From Flavobacteriales bacterium (GTDB lineage Bacteria; Bacteroidota; Bacteroidia; Flavobacteriales_D; Sanyastnellaceae), in contig CANIBZ010000002.1 in the NCBI GenBank assembly GCA_947466425.1, positions 1-64,000 of the forward strand: a stretch of 64,000 nucleotides of DNA, in the 5' to 3' direction. Shown in pieces: positions 43,017 through 53,000 of the stretch. A model generated the notes under the pieces. It saw only the letters and a program-made list of their open reading frames with translations. It was not told the DNA's origin and made no database searches. Numbering within the stretch: position 1 is the first letter of the stretch; every line of letters starts with the position of its first letter. The translations under genes and the position numbers were made by a program.

Positions 43017-44114
43017 ATGGAAAATTTAACGAGTATTCAAACCGAAGTTGACGCTTCTTTTCTTTATGCCTTGCTAGCCGAGCATGAAGAAGATTCGAAT
43101 GTGGCGCATGTGTTTCGTGAGATGAGCGAGATTGAAATGGGACATGCGAAAGCGTTTTTGAAAAGTAAGGGTCTTCCAGAGTCTGATATGCCTGGCCCTT
43201 CAGGAAGAGCGAAGACGTTGAAAAGAATTGGGAAGATATTCGGATATGATTATGTCTTAGGTGTTTTGTTGGATACAGAGAAGGGACTTTCCGCTGGTGT
43301 GTTGAGTGCTCGTAAGCAACAGAATATGAAGAATTCTATTTCGGATACCGCTCACGTTTCTATTCTTCGAAATATTCTTCACACCAATAAAAACATTTCA
43401 GGATCGTCCTTGGCGCGATTCGAAAAACGTCACCGCAATGTTGGTGGAAACGCTATTCGCGCGGCTGTTTTAGGCGGTAACGATGGACTTGTTTCGAATT
43501 TCAGTTTGGTTATGGGTATTGCAGGAGCCAGCGCTGGAAGCGGTCCTGTGCTCATGACAGGATTAGCGGGAATGCTGGCAGGAGCGTTGTCCATGGCATT
43601 GGGCGAGTGGATCAGCGTGAAGTCTTCGCAAGAGCTTTCCGAAAATCAAATGGAATTGGAAGCCGAAGAGTTAGAGATTAATCCGGAAGGAGAACAACAA
43701 GAGATTGCTTTGATCTATATGGCCAAGGGAATTCCCGAAGCTCAAGCCAAGGAAATGGCGGCTTCAATTATGCAGAACAAAGAACAAGCTTTGGATATTT
43801 TAGTGCGAGAAGAGTTGGGTATAAATGCAGAGGAACTCAAAGGTTCTGCTATGGAAGCTGCTTACTCTTCGTTCTTCTTGTTTCTCATGGGAGCAATCAT
43901 TCCAGTTGTGCCATTCTTCTTTACATCAGGATTCACAGCAATCATTTTAAGCACCGTTTGCAGTGCCTTCGGATTGTTCGGAATTGGTGCCGCTATTACC
44001 TTGTTCACAGGAAGAAACGTGTGGTACAGCGGATTTCGTCAGGTGTTATTCGGACTAATAGCCGCAGCAATAACCTTCGGAATAGGATCGCTTATCGGCG
44101 TATCCATGAATTAA
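43017..44114 (+). CDS. VIT1/CCC1 transporter family protein with N-terminal ferritin-like domain
   Basis: FLYALLAEHEEDSNVAHVFREMSEIEMGHAKAFL, then RAAVLGGNDGLVSNFSLVMGIAGASAG...ALSMALGEWISVKSSQEL. Confidence 0.9.
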   Translation: MENLTSIQTEVDASFLYALLAEHEEDSNVAHVFREMSEIEMGHAKAFLKSKGLPESDMPGPSGRAKTLKRIGKIFGYDYVLGVLLDTEKGLSAGVLSARKQQNMKNSISDTAHVSILRNILHTNKNISGSSLARFEKRHRNVGGNAIRAAVLGGNDGLVSNFSLVMGIAGASAGSGPVLMTGLAGMLAGALSMALGEWISVKSSQELSENQMELEAEELEINPEGEQQEIALIYMAKGIPEAQAKEMAASIMQNKEQALDILVREELGINAEELKGSAMEAAYSSFFLFLMGAIIPVVPFFFTSGFTAIILSTVCSAFGLFGIGAAITLFTGRNVWYSGFRQVLFGLIAAAITFGIGSLIGVSMN

Positions 44115-44164
44115 GGATCTACGAGTAATTTCAATTTTATCATCGAGGAAACTTTTTCAATGTA

Positions 44165-44758
44165 TTGATAGTCTATCTATCAATGGCGCTAGAAAGTAAA
44201 TTAGGTTCAACATACTTTAAAATAGGCCTCATGTTTTTGGCATGGGGCTTCATGATTGCGCTTCGCGCTATGATTGTTATTCCAGATACTCCCCCTCCAA
44301 TTGAGTATGTTTATGTTCGCCCTGAGAAGAAGATTGATGAAAAGATTGAAAAGAAAATTGAGCAGCGAGATACCATCTACATGATGACTGGAGATTGGTT
44401 TTTCCCGTATAATTTCCAACTTTACAATTACCCATTTTACGGATGTGGCGGAGTCATTTATATGGATCAATGGGGATACCCCGGTTACGGTTTTCCTTCC
44501 TGGGGAGGCTATCCGTTAGGGGGAGTTGTTACATTGCCTGGCGCAGATTCAACAAGCACAGATTCTTTGAAAACAAGGAGTCAAGATTCATTATTCAATG
44601 CGAATAATGATTCCAATGCGGTTAATCAATTGGCTCAAGCGAGTATCAATTCTTCCATGAAGAAGGGAATCGGCAAAAGGCTCTTCGATAAATTGAGTCA
44701 AATGAAGATCAATAGAAAATCCCGCAGGGAGCGTCGTTCTGAGCGACGCGAAAATTGA
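44165..44758 (+). CDS. membrane-anchored protein paralogous to the ORF at 45297-46103
   Basis: Shared core: W(G/A)...ALR(A/T)(M/F)IVIPD.P.P(I/V)EYVY.RPEE...EKK.EQRD(T/S)I compared with 45297-46103. Start codon uncertain. Confidence 0.7.
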   Translation: MIVYLSMALESKLGSTYFKIGLMFLAWGFMIALRAMIVIPDTPPPIEYVYVRPEKKIDEKIEKKIEQRDTIYMMTGDWFFPYNFQLYNYPFYGCGGVIYMDQWGYPGYGFPSWGGYPLGGVVTLPGADSTSTDSLKTRSQDSLFNANNDSNAVNQLAQASINSSMKKGIGKRLFDKLSQMKINRKSRRERRSERREN

Positions 44759-44823
44759 AGATTTCAAATTATTTGTTGAAGTCTTGTAACTTTTAGCATC
44801 TTGGTGCGTCTTGGTTTTGTCGA

Positions 44824-45300
44824 ATGAGCATAAGAGAATACAATGAAGCTGTTGACCTGTGGTCTGATCGAATCTTTGGATTTGTATTGAAGTTGGTGCG
44901 CGACAAAGAGTTGGCAGAAGACCTTGTGCAAGATGTGTATGAAAAATTGTGGAAGAAAAAGGACGATGTTGAAGCAAGTAAATCCAAGGCGTATTTGTTC
45001 ACTTCGGCATACAACGCAGTTGTTGATTGGTCGAGAAGAGAGAAGTTGAAGAATAACATTTCAGCTTCTACCGAAGTTGCAGAGCAAGATCACAGCGGTG
45101 AGCTGAAAGCATTGATAGATGAAGGATTGGAAAGGTTGAGCCTTCAACAAAAACAATTATTACTTCTGCGCGATTACGAAGACTATTCCTACGCAGAGAT
45201 AGGGGAGATAACAGGGCTATCAGAATCTATGGTGAAAGTGACGCTCTTCCGAGCAAGAAAAGAATTGAAAGAATTTATAACCCTTCATTGGACAGCATGA
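44824..45300 (+). CDS. RNA polymerase ECF-type sigma factor
   Basis: LVRDKELAEDLVQDVYEKLWKKKDDVEASKSKAYLFTSAYNAVVDWSRREK; LLLLRDYEDYSYAEIGEITGLSESMVKVTLFRARKELKEFI. Confidence 0.93.
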   Translation: MSIREYNEAVDLWSDRIFGFVLKLVRDKELAEDLVQDVYEKLWKKKDDVEASKSKAYLFTSAYNAVVDWSRREKLKNNISASTEVAEQDHSGELKALIDEGLERLSLQQKQLLLLRDYEDYSYAEIGEITGLSESMVKVTLFRARKELKEFITLHWTA

Positions 45301-46103
45301 ACGAATGGAATGAACATATAGAAGATGAGTTTCCGAAAGTTGAACGGACAGAAGTTTCGTTTGATAAGAAGGATTCTTTGAAGTGCTATGCTGTTTCCGA
45401 TGAGGAAATTCAGAACCATTTTCAAAAGGAAATTTCTGGTGTCCGTTTGCATGAAGATCGCAAGCAAAGTTTAAAGAAAGAAGAAAACAATCGAAGCGTT
45501 TATTTCTGGATTAGCTCAATGGCTGCCGGTTGGGCAATTGCTTTGGTGTTGCGGACATTCATTGTCATACCCGACGAGCCTGTTCCGGTGGAATATGTTT
45601 ATAATCGTCCCGAGGAGAATGTTGATGAGAATATTGATATCATTATTGAAAAGAAGTTTGAACAACGTGATTCAATTATTTTCATTAGCTCGGAATGGCT
45701 CATCCCTTGGAACGATGTGAATTTTCCGTTGTATTGTGGCGGAACATTTTTCCCCAACATGTGGAATCCTGAATATGAATATGGTTTTCCAAACGGCACC
45801 ATTCCATGGTCGAACCTAGTTTACATTCCAGTTGTGGATTCCACAGCACTTGAAATGAAAATTGAAGCCAATCAAGATTCACTTCTTGTTGCCAAAATAG
45901 ATTCAAGTCTTCAGCAGTTCAAACAGAAAGAAAAAACAAAAGAGTATTTAACCATTCGAGAATTGATTGCCCAAGAAATCGATGAACATGTTGAGAAGTT
46001 ACGAAAGATCAAGCGTGTCCTTCGCGCGGCAAGAAATAGAAATAACGAAAACGATAAAGATCGATTTGTTGTTGATTGGAAAGGAAAACGAATTGGCCTA
46101 TAG
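45297..46103 (+). CDS. putative anti-sigma factor / single-pass membrane protein
   Basis: ATGA overlap with the sigma gene (translational coupling); cytoplasmic N-terminus, then one TM (ISSMAAGWAIALVLRTFIVI), then periplasmic domain. Confidence 0.65.
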   Translation: MNEWNEHIEDEFPKVERTEVSFDKKDSLKCYAVSDEEIQNHFQKEISGVRLHEDRKQSLKKEENNRSVYFWISSMAAGWAIALVLRTFIVIPDEPVPVEYVYNRPEENVDENIDIIIEKKFEQRDSIIFISSEWLIPWNDVNFPLYCGGTFFPNMWNPEYEYGFPNGTIPWSNLVYIPVVDSTALEMKIEANQDSLLVAKIDSSLQQFKQKEKTKEYLTIRELIAQEIDEHVEKLRKIKRVLRAARNRNNENDKDRFVVDWKGKRIGL

Positions 46104-46168
46104 GGGCGAAAAATATTTCGCCCGTATTAAGAAAAATATTTCGCACGGAAACGAAATATTTTTCGCCC
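46104..46168. repeat. Nested hairpin element, GGGCGAAA/TTTCGCCC family
   Basis: GGGCGAAA-AATA-TTTCGCCC (46104-46123); GAAAAATATTTCG...CGAAATATTTTTC (46131-46164, 13-bp arms); 46104-46120 is an exact inverted copy of 46152-46168 (17 nt). Confidence 0.9.
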
Positions 46169-46200
46169 AAGAATTGAATAAAAAAAACAAAAAAATAAAA

Positions 46201-47109
46201 ATGAAAACAAAGTTGTTATTGATTTTATCAGTGTTTGCGATGACTGGAGTTGTTGCGCAAACGGAGGTGGAAGTTAAAAAAGAAATGAAAATTGTTGTAT
46301 CAAATAGCGCAGTAAAAGATACCACAATTAAAGGAAATCAAGACGATACGCTGCACATTCGTTTGGGCGATATGAAGATTGATATCTATCCCGATTCAAC
46401 TTCGAAATTGGCAACAACTAGTGAAAAATGTAAATCACTTCCGATAGAGGATTTTCCTTGGTATGGATTCGAGGGGTTCCGCTTCGGTTTCTTAACGTTT
46501 ATGGATGCGAATCAAAATTCGTATGAGCCAGAGTGGCTTCAGAATCAAGGGAAAAGAAACTCTAGCGGTTATTTAGGAATTGGAATCGTTAACACATCTT
46601 TTGAATTGATTGAAGATCGTTTTCGCTTGGGAACGGGATTAGGTCTCACATGGCAGACGATAGCCATAAATAGAAATTTACGATTAGCAGAAGCAGATAC
46701 ATTTGGATTTCAATCGGCAAGTTTTCCTGTGAGCGAGTTGGCAACATTGAACTCGTCTTATCTAACCGTTCCATTGGTGTTTCAATACAACGGTAAAGTA
46801 ACAGAACAAGACAGAAAAGATCTTTGGATGAATGAAGAACGAAATATTTTTCACGTTTCCTTTGGAATTATTGGAGGTTACCGCATTAGCTCAAGTGCGT
46901 TGTACAAATGGAAGGAAAACGGTGACAAGCGCAAACAGCGCGTTGCCGGAGATTTTGGAGTAAACGATTATATGTTGAATTTATATGTCGAAGCAGGATT
47001 CACAAGCAGTCTATCATTCTTTTTAGAATCTGGTTTATTGCCAAAATTTTCGAAGGGAAAGGGCCCCGAAATTTATTCAAATGCCTTCGGGCTGAAGTTG
47101 AACTTTTAG
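46201..47109 (+). CDS. putative outer-membrane beta-barrel protein
   Basis: MKTKLLLILSVFAMTGVVAQ signal; C-terminal GLLPKFSKGKGPEIYSNAFGLKLNF. The track ORF starting at 45967 is over-extended. Confidence 0.68.
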   Translation: MKTKLLLILSVFAMTGVVAQTEVEVKKEMKIVVSNSAVKDTTIKGNQDDTLHIRLGDMKIDIYPDSTSKLATTSEKCKSLPIEDFPWYGFEGFRFGFLTFMDANQNSYEPEWLQNQGKRNSSGYLGIGIVNTSFELIEDRFRLGTGLGLTWQTIAINRNLRLAEADTFGFQSASFPVSELATLNSSYLTVPLVFQYNGKVTEQDRKDLWMNEERNIFHVSFGIIGGYRISSSALYKWKENGDKRKQRVAGDFGVNDYMLNLYVEAGFTSSLSFFLESGLLPKFSKGKGPEIYSNAFGLKLNF

Positions 47110-47146
47110 TAATGGGTTTTGGTTAAGTAGAGAAATACAACGAAGA

Positions 47147-47170
47147 AAGCTCGCAACGGCGAGCTTTTTT
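47147..47170. terminator. Bidirectional terminator between convergent genes
   Basis: AAGCTCGC-aacg-GCGAGCTT with A/T flanks. Confidence 0.82.
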
Positions 47171-47823
47171 TATTTGAATAATTCAGGAGTGAAAGGTTCT
47201 TCCTCCCAACGAAATTCAGTGTGCTTGTCGACAAGACAATCACAAACCAAAGTTGGGAAAAGGTGAAGCTTGCTTCTTTCAACAACGGGAAAAGAATACC
47301 TCGATTCAGCGTCGTACGGACTTTCAAAGGTGAAAAGGTAGATTCCCTTTTCTTTGTTCATGGATGTTACGGTTAAGTAATATTCCAACGATTTTTCAAT
47401 GTCTTCGTAATTGAATTGAAGAATTCGAAATTGAATTTCATTTTCATCTTCGTGCTCAATTGCAGCAATGGGCGAGCCTTCCGGACCGTCGTAATACAAG
47501 TGAACAAAGGCCGAATCATTGAAGACCCAAGCCGATTCGAAAATGCCATCGCAAGGATCATAATAAACCAGTTTACCTTCATAAACATTCAAAGGCAAGT
47601 AGGTTTCATTCAAATTAAAATTGAATTTTCTGAATGCAGGAACTGGCGGATAATAAATGCTGTCGGAAGAAGTCCAGATTTCAGGCTTCTCAAATTTTCC
47701 TGGAGGCAATAAATAAATGGCGTGTCCATTTTCCCAGTTTTGAATAAATAAGGTGTCGGTTTGCGCATTCATTGGAGCAATCAAACTGAAAACAGTAATA
47801 ACAATCAAGAATAGTTTTTTCAT
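47170..47823 (-). CDS. hypothetical exported protein
   Basis: Signal peptide MKKLFLIVITVFSLIAPMNAQT; ATG/stop overlap with the upstream gene. Confidence 0.62.
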   Translation of the reverse strand: MKKLFLIVITVFSLIAPMNAQTDTLFIQNWENGHAIYLLPPGKFEKPEIWTSSDSIYYPPVPAFRKFNFNLNETYLPLNVYEGKLVYYDPCDGIFESAWVFNDSAFVHLYYDGPEGSPIAAIEHEDENEIQFRILQFNYEDIEKSLEYYLTVTSMNKEKGIYLFTFESPYDAESRYSFPVVERSKLHLFPTLVCDCLVDKHTEFRWEEEPFTPELFK

Positions 47824-48455
47824 CGAAAGAGTTCTTGAATGCTTGTTCCCGAATCTACATTTCTGGAAGCGAGTCCAAAGGAAACTCCCAGTCGAATTCC
47901 ATATTGCTCATTGATGCTGGTTTGCTTGTATCTATAGTAAAGTCCAACCATCGGTGTAATGTAGGAAGGAATGCGCGACTTCAGTTTGTAGTGAATCCGT
48001 GCCACAGCGCTGCAACTCATGCCTACATATTCTTGTGTGAAATCTCCGGCAGAAAAATAGTCCATTCCAAGTGGATTCACAGAAAGGTGAAGGGCTTGTC
48101 CGTCTGGACCCATATACATTCCAACACCTTCAGGAATAGCTAAGCAAATAAGTCCAAGTGTAGCAATTCCCGGATAGTTTCCGTTTAACGCAAGCAGGTA
48201 ACTTCCCAATAAAGTCGATACGGATGAGTGAAACATGAAGCTATGGTCTTTGCTCAAACCTAATTTAAAGCTGTAGTTCAAGGTGAAACGATCCCCGACA
48301 GGCGCGTAGATATCGGTTCCAATGGAGTAGACGCTTGATTTGTTGTAAGTCAAATTTTCAAACGTAATTCCTCCATACATATCGTTTTGACCAAAAGCAA
48401 TGGGAGTTACAAGGGAAAGCGTTCCAACAAGAATGAGTAATTTGAAAAACTTCAT
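47820..48455 (-). CDS. hypothetical exported outer-membrane-like protein
   Basis: Signal peptide MKFFKLLILVGTLSLVTPIAFGQ; beta-rich. Confidence 0.62.
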   Translation of the reverse strand: MKFFKLLILVGTLSLVTPIAFGQNDMYGGITFENLTYNKSSVYSIGTDIYAPVGDRFTLNYSFKLGLSKDHSFMFHSSVSTLLGSYLLALNGNYPGIATLGLICLAIPEGVGMYMGPDGQALHLSVNPLGMDYFSAGDFTQEYVGMSCSAVARIHYKLKSRIPSYITPMVGLYYRYKQTSINEQYGIRLGVSFGLASRNVDSGTSIQELFR

Positions 48456-48516
48456 TCTTCAAAAATACACGAATGAATAGATAATCTCATTAACTTGCAT
48501 ACCAAAATAAATTTCA

Positions 48517-49239
48517 ATGAAACGTAAACATATTGTACTTCTTGGAGCGAGCTTATTGGTATTGAGTTCGAATGCAATGGATCAAGGAGATAAAAAGAAG
48601 AAACCAAAAGACGAACCGAAGAAATCTACGGTTGTTTTAAAAAATGAAAACGATAGCTTGTCATACGCCATTGGTGTTAGCATAGCAAATAACATTGCTA
48701 GCAGCGGCATTCAAGGCCTTAATGAGAGCATCATGGGACAAGCAGTATTGGATCACGCGAACAAGGTCAACCAACTTCCAAATGAAATGGTAGATCCATA
48801 CATTCAAGGAATTTTAGCAAGAAGAGAATCTGAAAAAGCAGCAAAAACAATGGAACAGGAAACAACATTTTTAAAAGAGAATAAACTGAAGCAAGGTGTT
48901 ATTACAACTGAATCAGGATTGCAATACAAGATTATTCGTGAAGGAATAGGCTTATCTCCAGATGACAACGATACAATTGTAGTGAACTACAAAGGTTCTT
49001 TAGTTGATGGAAAAGTCTTCGATAGCTCATACGAGAGAAACGAACCGATTACCATCACGGCTGGACAAGTTATTCAAGGATGGGGAGAAGGATTGAAGCT
49101 TATGAAAGCAGGAGGGAAGTATGAATTGTATATCCCACAGAACTTGGCTTACGGCGAGCAAGGTGCAGGTGGAGTAATTCCTCCTTTTGCAACACTTATT
49201 TTCGAAATGGAGATTGTAGAAATTAAACCAGTGAACTAA
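48517..49239 (+). CDS. FKBP-type peptidyl-prolyl cis-trans isomerase
   Basis: TESGLQYKIIREGIGLSPDDNDTIVVNYKGSLVDGKVFDSSYERNEPITI...IPQNLAYGEQGAGGVIPPFATLIFEMEI. Confidence 0.93.
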   Translation: MKRKHIVLLGASLLVLSSNAMDQGDKKKKPKDEPKKSTVVLKNENDSLSYAIGVSIANNIASSGIQGLNESIMGQAVLDHANKVNQLPNEMVDPYIQGILARRESEKAAKTMEQETTFLKENKLKQGVITTESGLQYKIIREGIGLSPDDNDTIVVNYKGSLVDGKVFDSSYERNEPITITAGQVIQGWGEGLKLMKAGGKYELYIPQNLAYGEQGAGGVIPPFATLIFEMEIVEIKPVN

Positions 49240-49245
49240 AAAAAT

Positions 49246-49935
49246 ATGAAGCGTTTATTAATTTTCATAACTCTTTTCGCTGTTTCTACAGCAGTATTTG
49301 CACAAAAGAAAAAGGACAAGTCAGGGACTAAGGCCATGTTAACTCACGAAGACAGTTTATCCTATGCATTCGGTCTTTCTGTTATGGAAAACGCAAAGAG
49401 TGCAGGCTTTGAGAACTTGTCTGATGAGTTAATCATGCAAGCGATCATTGATAGCAAAGCAGGTAAGTCTAAATTGGACAAGGACAAAGCAACAGGTATC
49501 ATTAATGCCGAAGTTCGTAAAAACTCTCAGAAGAAAAGTGACATGAATAAAAAGCGAGGTGAGGATTATCTTGTTGCGAATGGCAAAAAGCCAGGGGTTC
49601 AAACAACTTCAACTGGATTACAATACAAATCGAATGTTGAAGGTCAAGGTGTAATGCCAGACAAGAACGACAAGGTTACGGTGCATTATCATGGAACTAC
49701 CATAGATGGAGTTGTTTTCGACAGCTCTGTAGACCGCGGTAAACCCGCAACTTTTGGATTGAATCAGGTTATTCCCGGTTGGACAGAAGGGCTTCAATTG
49801 ATGAAGGAAGGTTCGAAGTTTACCTTCTACATTCCCCAAGGATTGGCCTATGGGTCAAGAGCACAAGGTAAAATCGAGGCTTTTTCAACCTTGATTTTCG
49901 AAGTGGAATTGATTAAAGTTGAGAAGATAGATTAA
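49246..49935 (+). CDS. FKBP-type peptidyl-prolyl cis-trans isomerase (tandem paralog)
   Basis: TSTGLQYKSNVEGQGVMPDKNDKVTVHYHGTTIDGVVFDSSVDRGKPATFGLNQVIPGWTEGLQLM. Confidence 0.93.
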   Translation: MKRLLIFITLFAVSTAVFAQKKKDKSGTKAMLTHEDSLSYAFGLSVMENAKSAGFENLSDELIMQAIIDSKAGKSKLDKDKATGIINAEVRKNSQKKSDMNKKRGEDYLVANGKKPGVQTTSTGLQYKSNVEGQGVMPDKNDKVTVHYHGTTIDGVVFDSSVDRGKPATFGLNQVIPGWTEGLQLMKEGSKFTFYIPQGLAYGSRAQGKIEAFSTLIFEVELIKVEKID

Positions 49936-49960
49936 GTCTTCTTCTTATTGAATAAATTGA

Positions 49961-49988
49961 ACAGCACTCATCGGGTGCTGTTTTTTTT
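49961..49988 (+). terminator. Rho-independent terminator
   Basis: ACAGCAC-tcatcgg-GTGCTGT followed by T8. Confidence 0.85.
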
Positions 49989-50061
49989 GAGTAATTTCGG
50001 TTTAAAGTATGCAAAGAAATTAGTACATTGCTAAACCTTTAAAGGCAGCAAAAGCAACTTA

Positions 50062-53000
50062 TTGTATGCAACTGCTGTCTTACAACTGAACAACAAAACC
50101 AAAGCCTTGAAAAGAATTTTATTATTCTCTGTGTTCGTTTTAACATTTTCTTTTTTTGGAAATGCCCAAGACGATTGTATTACTGCAGATCCATTTTGCA
50201 CGAGTACTGGTGTTTCATATCCGGCTGGAGTTGATAATGGCGATGCTGCTGTTGGACCCGATTATGAGTGTTTGTTATCACAGCCAAACCCCGCTTGGTA
50301 CTATTTAAATATTTCTCAAGCTGGAAACATCAATATTTCTCTAACCAATAATGCTGCGGTTGATATTGATTTTATTATTTGGGGTCCGTTCAGCAATATT
50401 AACTGCAACAACAATCAGCTTACAAGTAGCGGAGGTTTTTTTGGTTGCCTATCATATCCCTGCGGAAATGTTGTCGATTGCAGTTTTAGCACAGCCGCCA
50501 GTGAAGAGGTTAACATACCAAATGCTCAGGTTGGTCAGTGGTATATGCTCCTGGTAACAAACTACTCGAATATGCCTACCGACATTACAGCAACTCAAAT
50601 CAGTGGCGGTGGTGCAACGAACTGCGCCATTCTTTGCACGTTCAACGGTATAACAGCTAATCCAACGGCTTGCGTCCAAGCAACGCAGCAATACAGTGTC
50701 AGTGGAACCGTAACAGTTACCGATCCTCCAAGTACAGGAACTTTAACCATCACGAATTCGTGCGGAGGGGCGCCAATTGTCATGAATCCACCGTTTGCAG
50801 CAAGCATACCTTATTCTTTTTCGAATTTGTCGGCGAATGGATCATCTTGCACAGTAACAGCGACATTCTCTGCGGATCCGACGTGTACAGGAACAGTTAC
50901 ATACAATGCTCCTGCACCATGCGCAGTTGCGACATGCAATATTGATTATTTCGAAGCGAATTTTGGAGCATGTGACCCTGCGAACAATGCCTACGATATT
51001 ACAGGACAAGTTCAATTTTCGAACGCGCCTGCAACCGGACAGTTGATAGTGGAAACATGCAATGGGCAGCAAGCCGTTTTCAATGCACCTTTCGCGTCAC
51101 CAATAAACTATTCTATTCTTGATGTGACTTCAGATGGTTTAGCTTGTGATGTTACAGTCTACTTTACAACAACTCCAACTTGTGCGAATACGATCGCTTA
51201 TACCGCTCCTGCTGCATGTGGTTGTTTAGTGAGTGCTGGCACTTATGTGACTTCAACAACTGGAGATACAAACTCGCCAAACTACTTGTGCTTCAACGAT
51301 CAATTCAATATTGTTTCCAATAACGATTACCTATTCTCAGCGAATGTTTTCGATGACGACACGCTTTACAACCCCGCCATTTGGTATTTGGTTTATTCTT
51401 GTCCACCAACGGTGCTTCAGGGTGGAAATGTTGAAACCGACCCTTGTTTAGTGGGTACAGTATCATCACAAGATTTAATAGATCTCAATGATGGAAGTTT
51501 CATTGCTCAATTCCCCGCAGGTACCTTTACCAATAACACGGTGTATTTTACTCCGCTTACGATGTACGATGAAACTACCGCGACGTATTCATTTACCAAT
51601 TTTGCAGGTATGTGTTATGATTTGGGGCCAACGTATACCTATACTTATTTACCCGAAATTATAGAAGGTACCTCAACGCAGGATTGCGCTGGACAGACAC
51701 TAACCGTTGGTTTCTCAGGCGGTGCACCAGAATTATTGGGTACATCCTTCACCGCAATCAATCTATCTCCCGCAAATGCCTTCTTCGTTGACGATGTCGC
51801 TCCAAATAACGGCACTATCGTAGTTGGCGGATTGTTAGAGGGGGATATTGTAACATATACAATTGAAGACCAATACGGTTGTCCTTATAGTTACACTTCG
51901 GCGCCATTTGTTGGTCCAGCTATTCCAACATTAACCGCACAAAACCCTTTGTGTGTATCAGATGCTCCGGTGCAATTGACTGCAACACCAGCAGGTGGAG
52001 CTTGGACTGGTGTCGGTGTTTCCGCAACAGGTTTGTTCAATCCAACAACAGCTGGTGTAGGAACAGAAATTATTTCATACTTACCTGCTGGCTGTGCATT
52101 GACAGGAACTTTGAATATTCTCGTTTATGGTCCACTAGACGCGACCATTGTGAATCCAGGTGCGTTGTGTATTGACGCTAATCCGATTACATTAACAGCC
52201 GCTAGTCCTGGCGGAACTTGGAGTGGAGTGGGTATTACAAATCCAGCAACGGGAGCTTTCGATCCGAGTGCAGCAGGTGTTTTAACAACGACGATTACAT
52301 ACACGATAGCTGGAAACTGCGGAGACACCGATACACAGACCATTACTGTGAACCCTTTGCCTGTTGTTTCATTCACAGCCGATGTAACGTCTGGTTGCGC
52401 GCCATTGAGCGTGACCTTAACCAACACAAGCGTTCCATTGGGTAACGGTTGCACATGGTGGGTAGATGGAGTTCCAAGCGGAAATAATTGTTCTTCTTTG
52501 AGCTACACGTTCAATACCCAAGGATGCTACGACATTATGCTTTCGACTACCGACGGAAACGGATGCAGCAGCAATGCTTCAATAGTCGATTACATCTGTG
52601 TTTCTCAACAACCCGTTTCAACCTTCAGTTGGTCGCCAATTGCTCCAAACGTTGGAAATTCCACGGTTCAGTTTATCAATTATTCATTGGGTGCAGTGAG
52701 TTACGATTGGACCATTATGGACATGTATTACCTCAATGTACCTGAACCAAATTTTACTTTTCCGAGTGAAGTACCCGGAGAATACAATGTCTGTCTATTG
52801 GTCACAAACGCCGATGGATGCACCGATTTAAGTTGCGGTACTGTCGTTGTGAATGACCAGTTTAATATTTTCGTTCCGAACTGTTTCACACCGAATAAAG
52901 ATGGTAGAAATGAATTGTTTAAGCCATCCATTCGTGGTGAATCATTGATTCAAACCTATGAATTTCAAATATTCAATCGTTGGGGTGACGTTTTGTTTGA

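Noticed and set aside
45967-46200. Upstream extension of the 45967-47109 ORF
   Set aside because: It overlaps the anti-sigma gene and the hairpin element; a clear signal peptide starts at ATG 46201.
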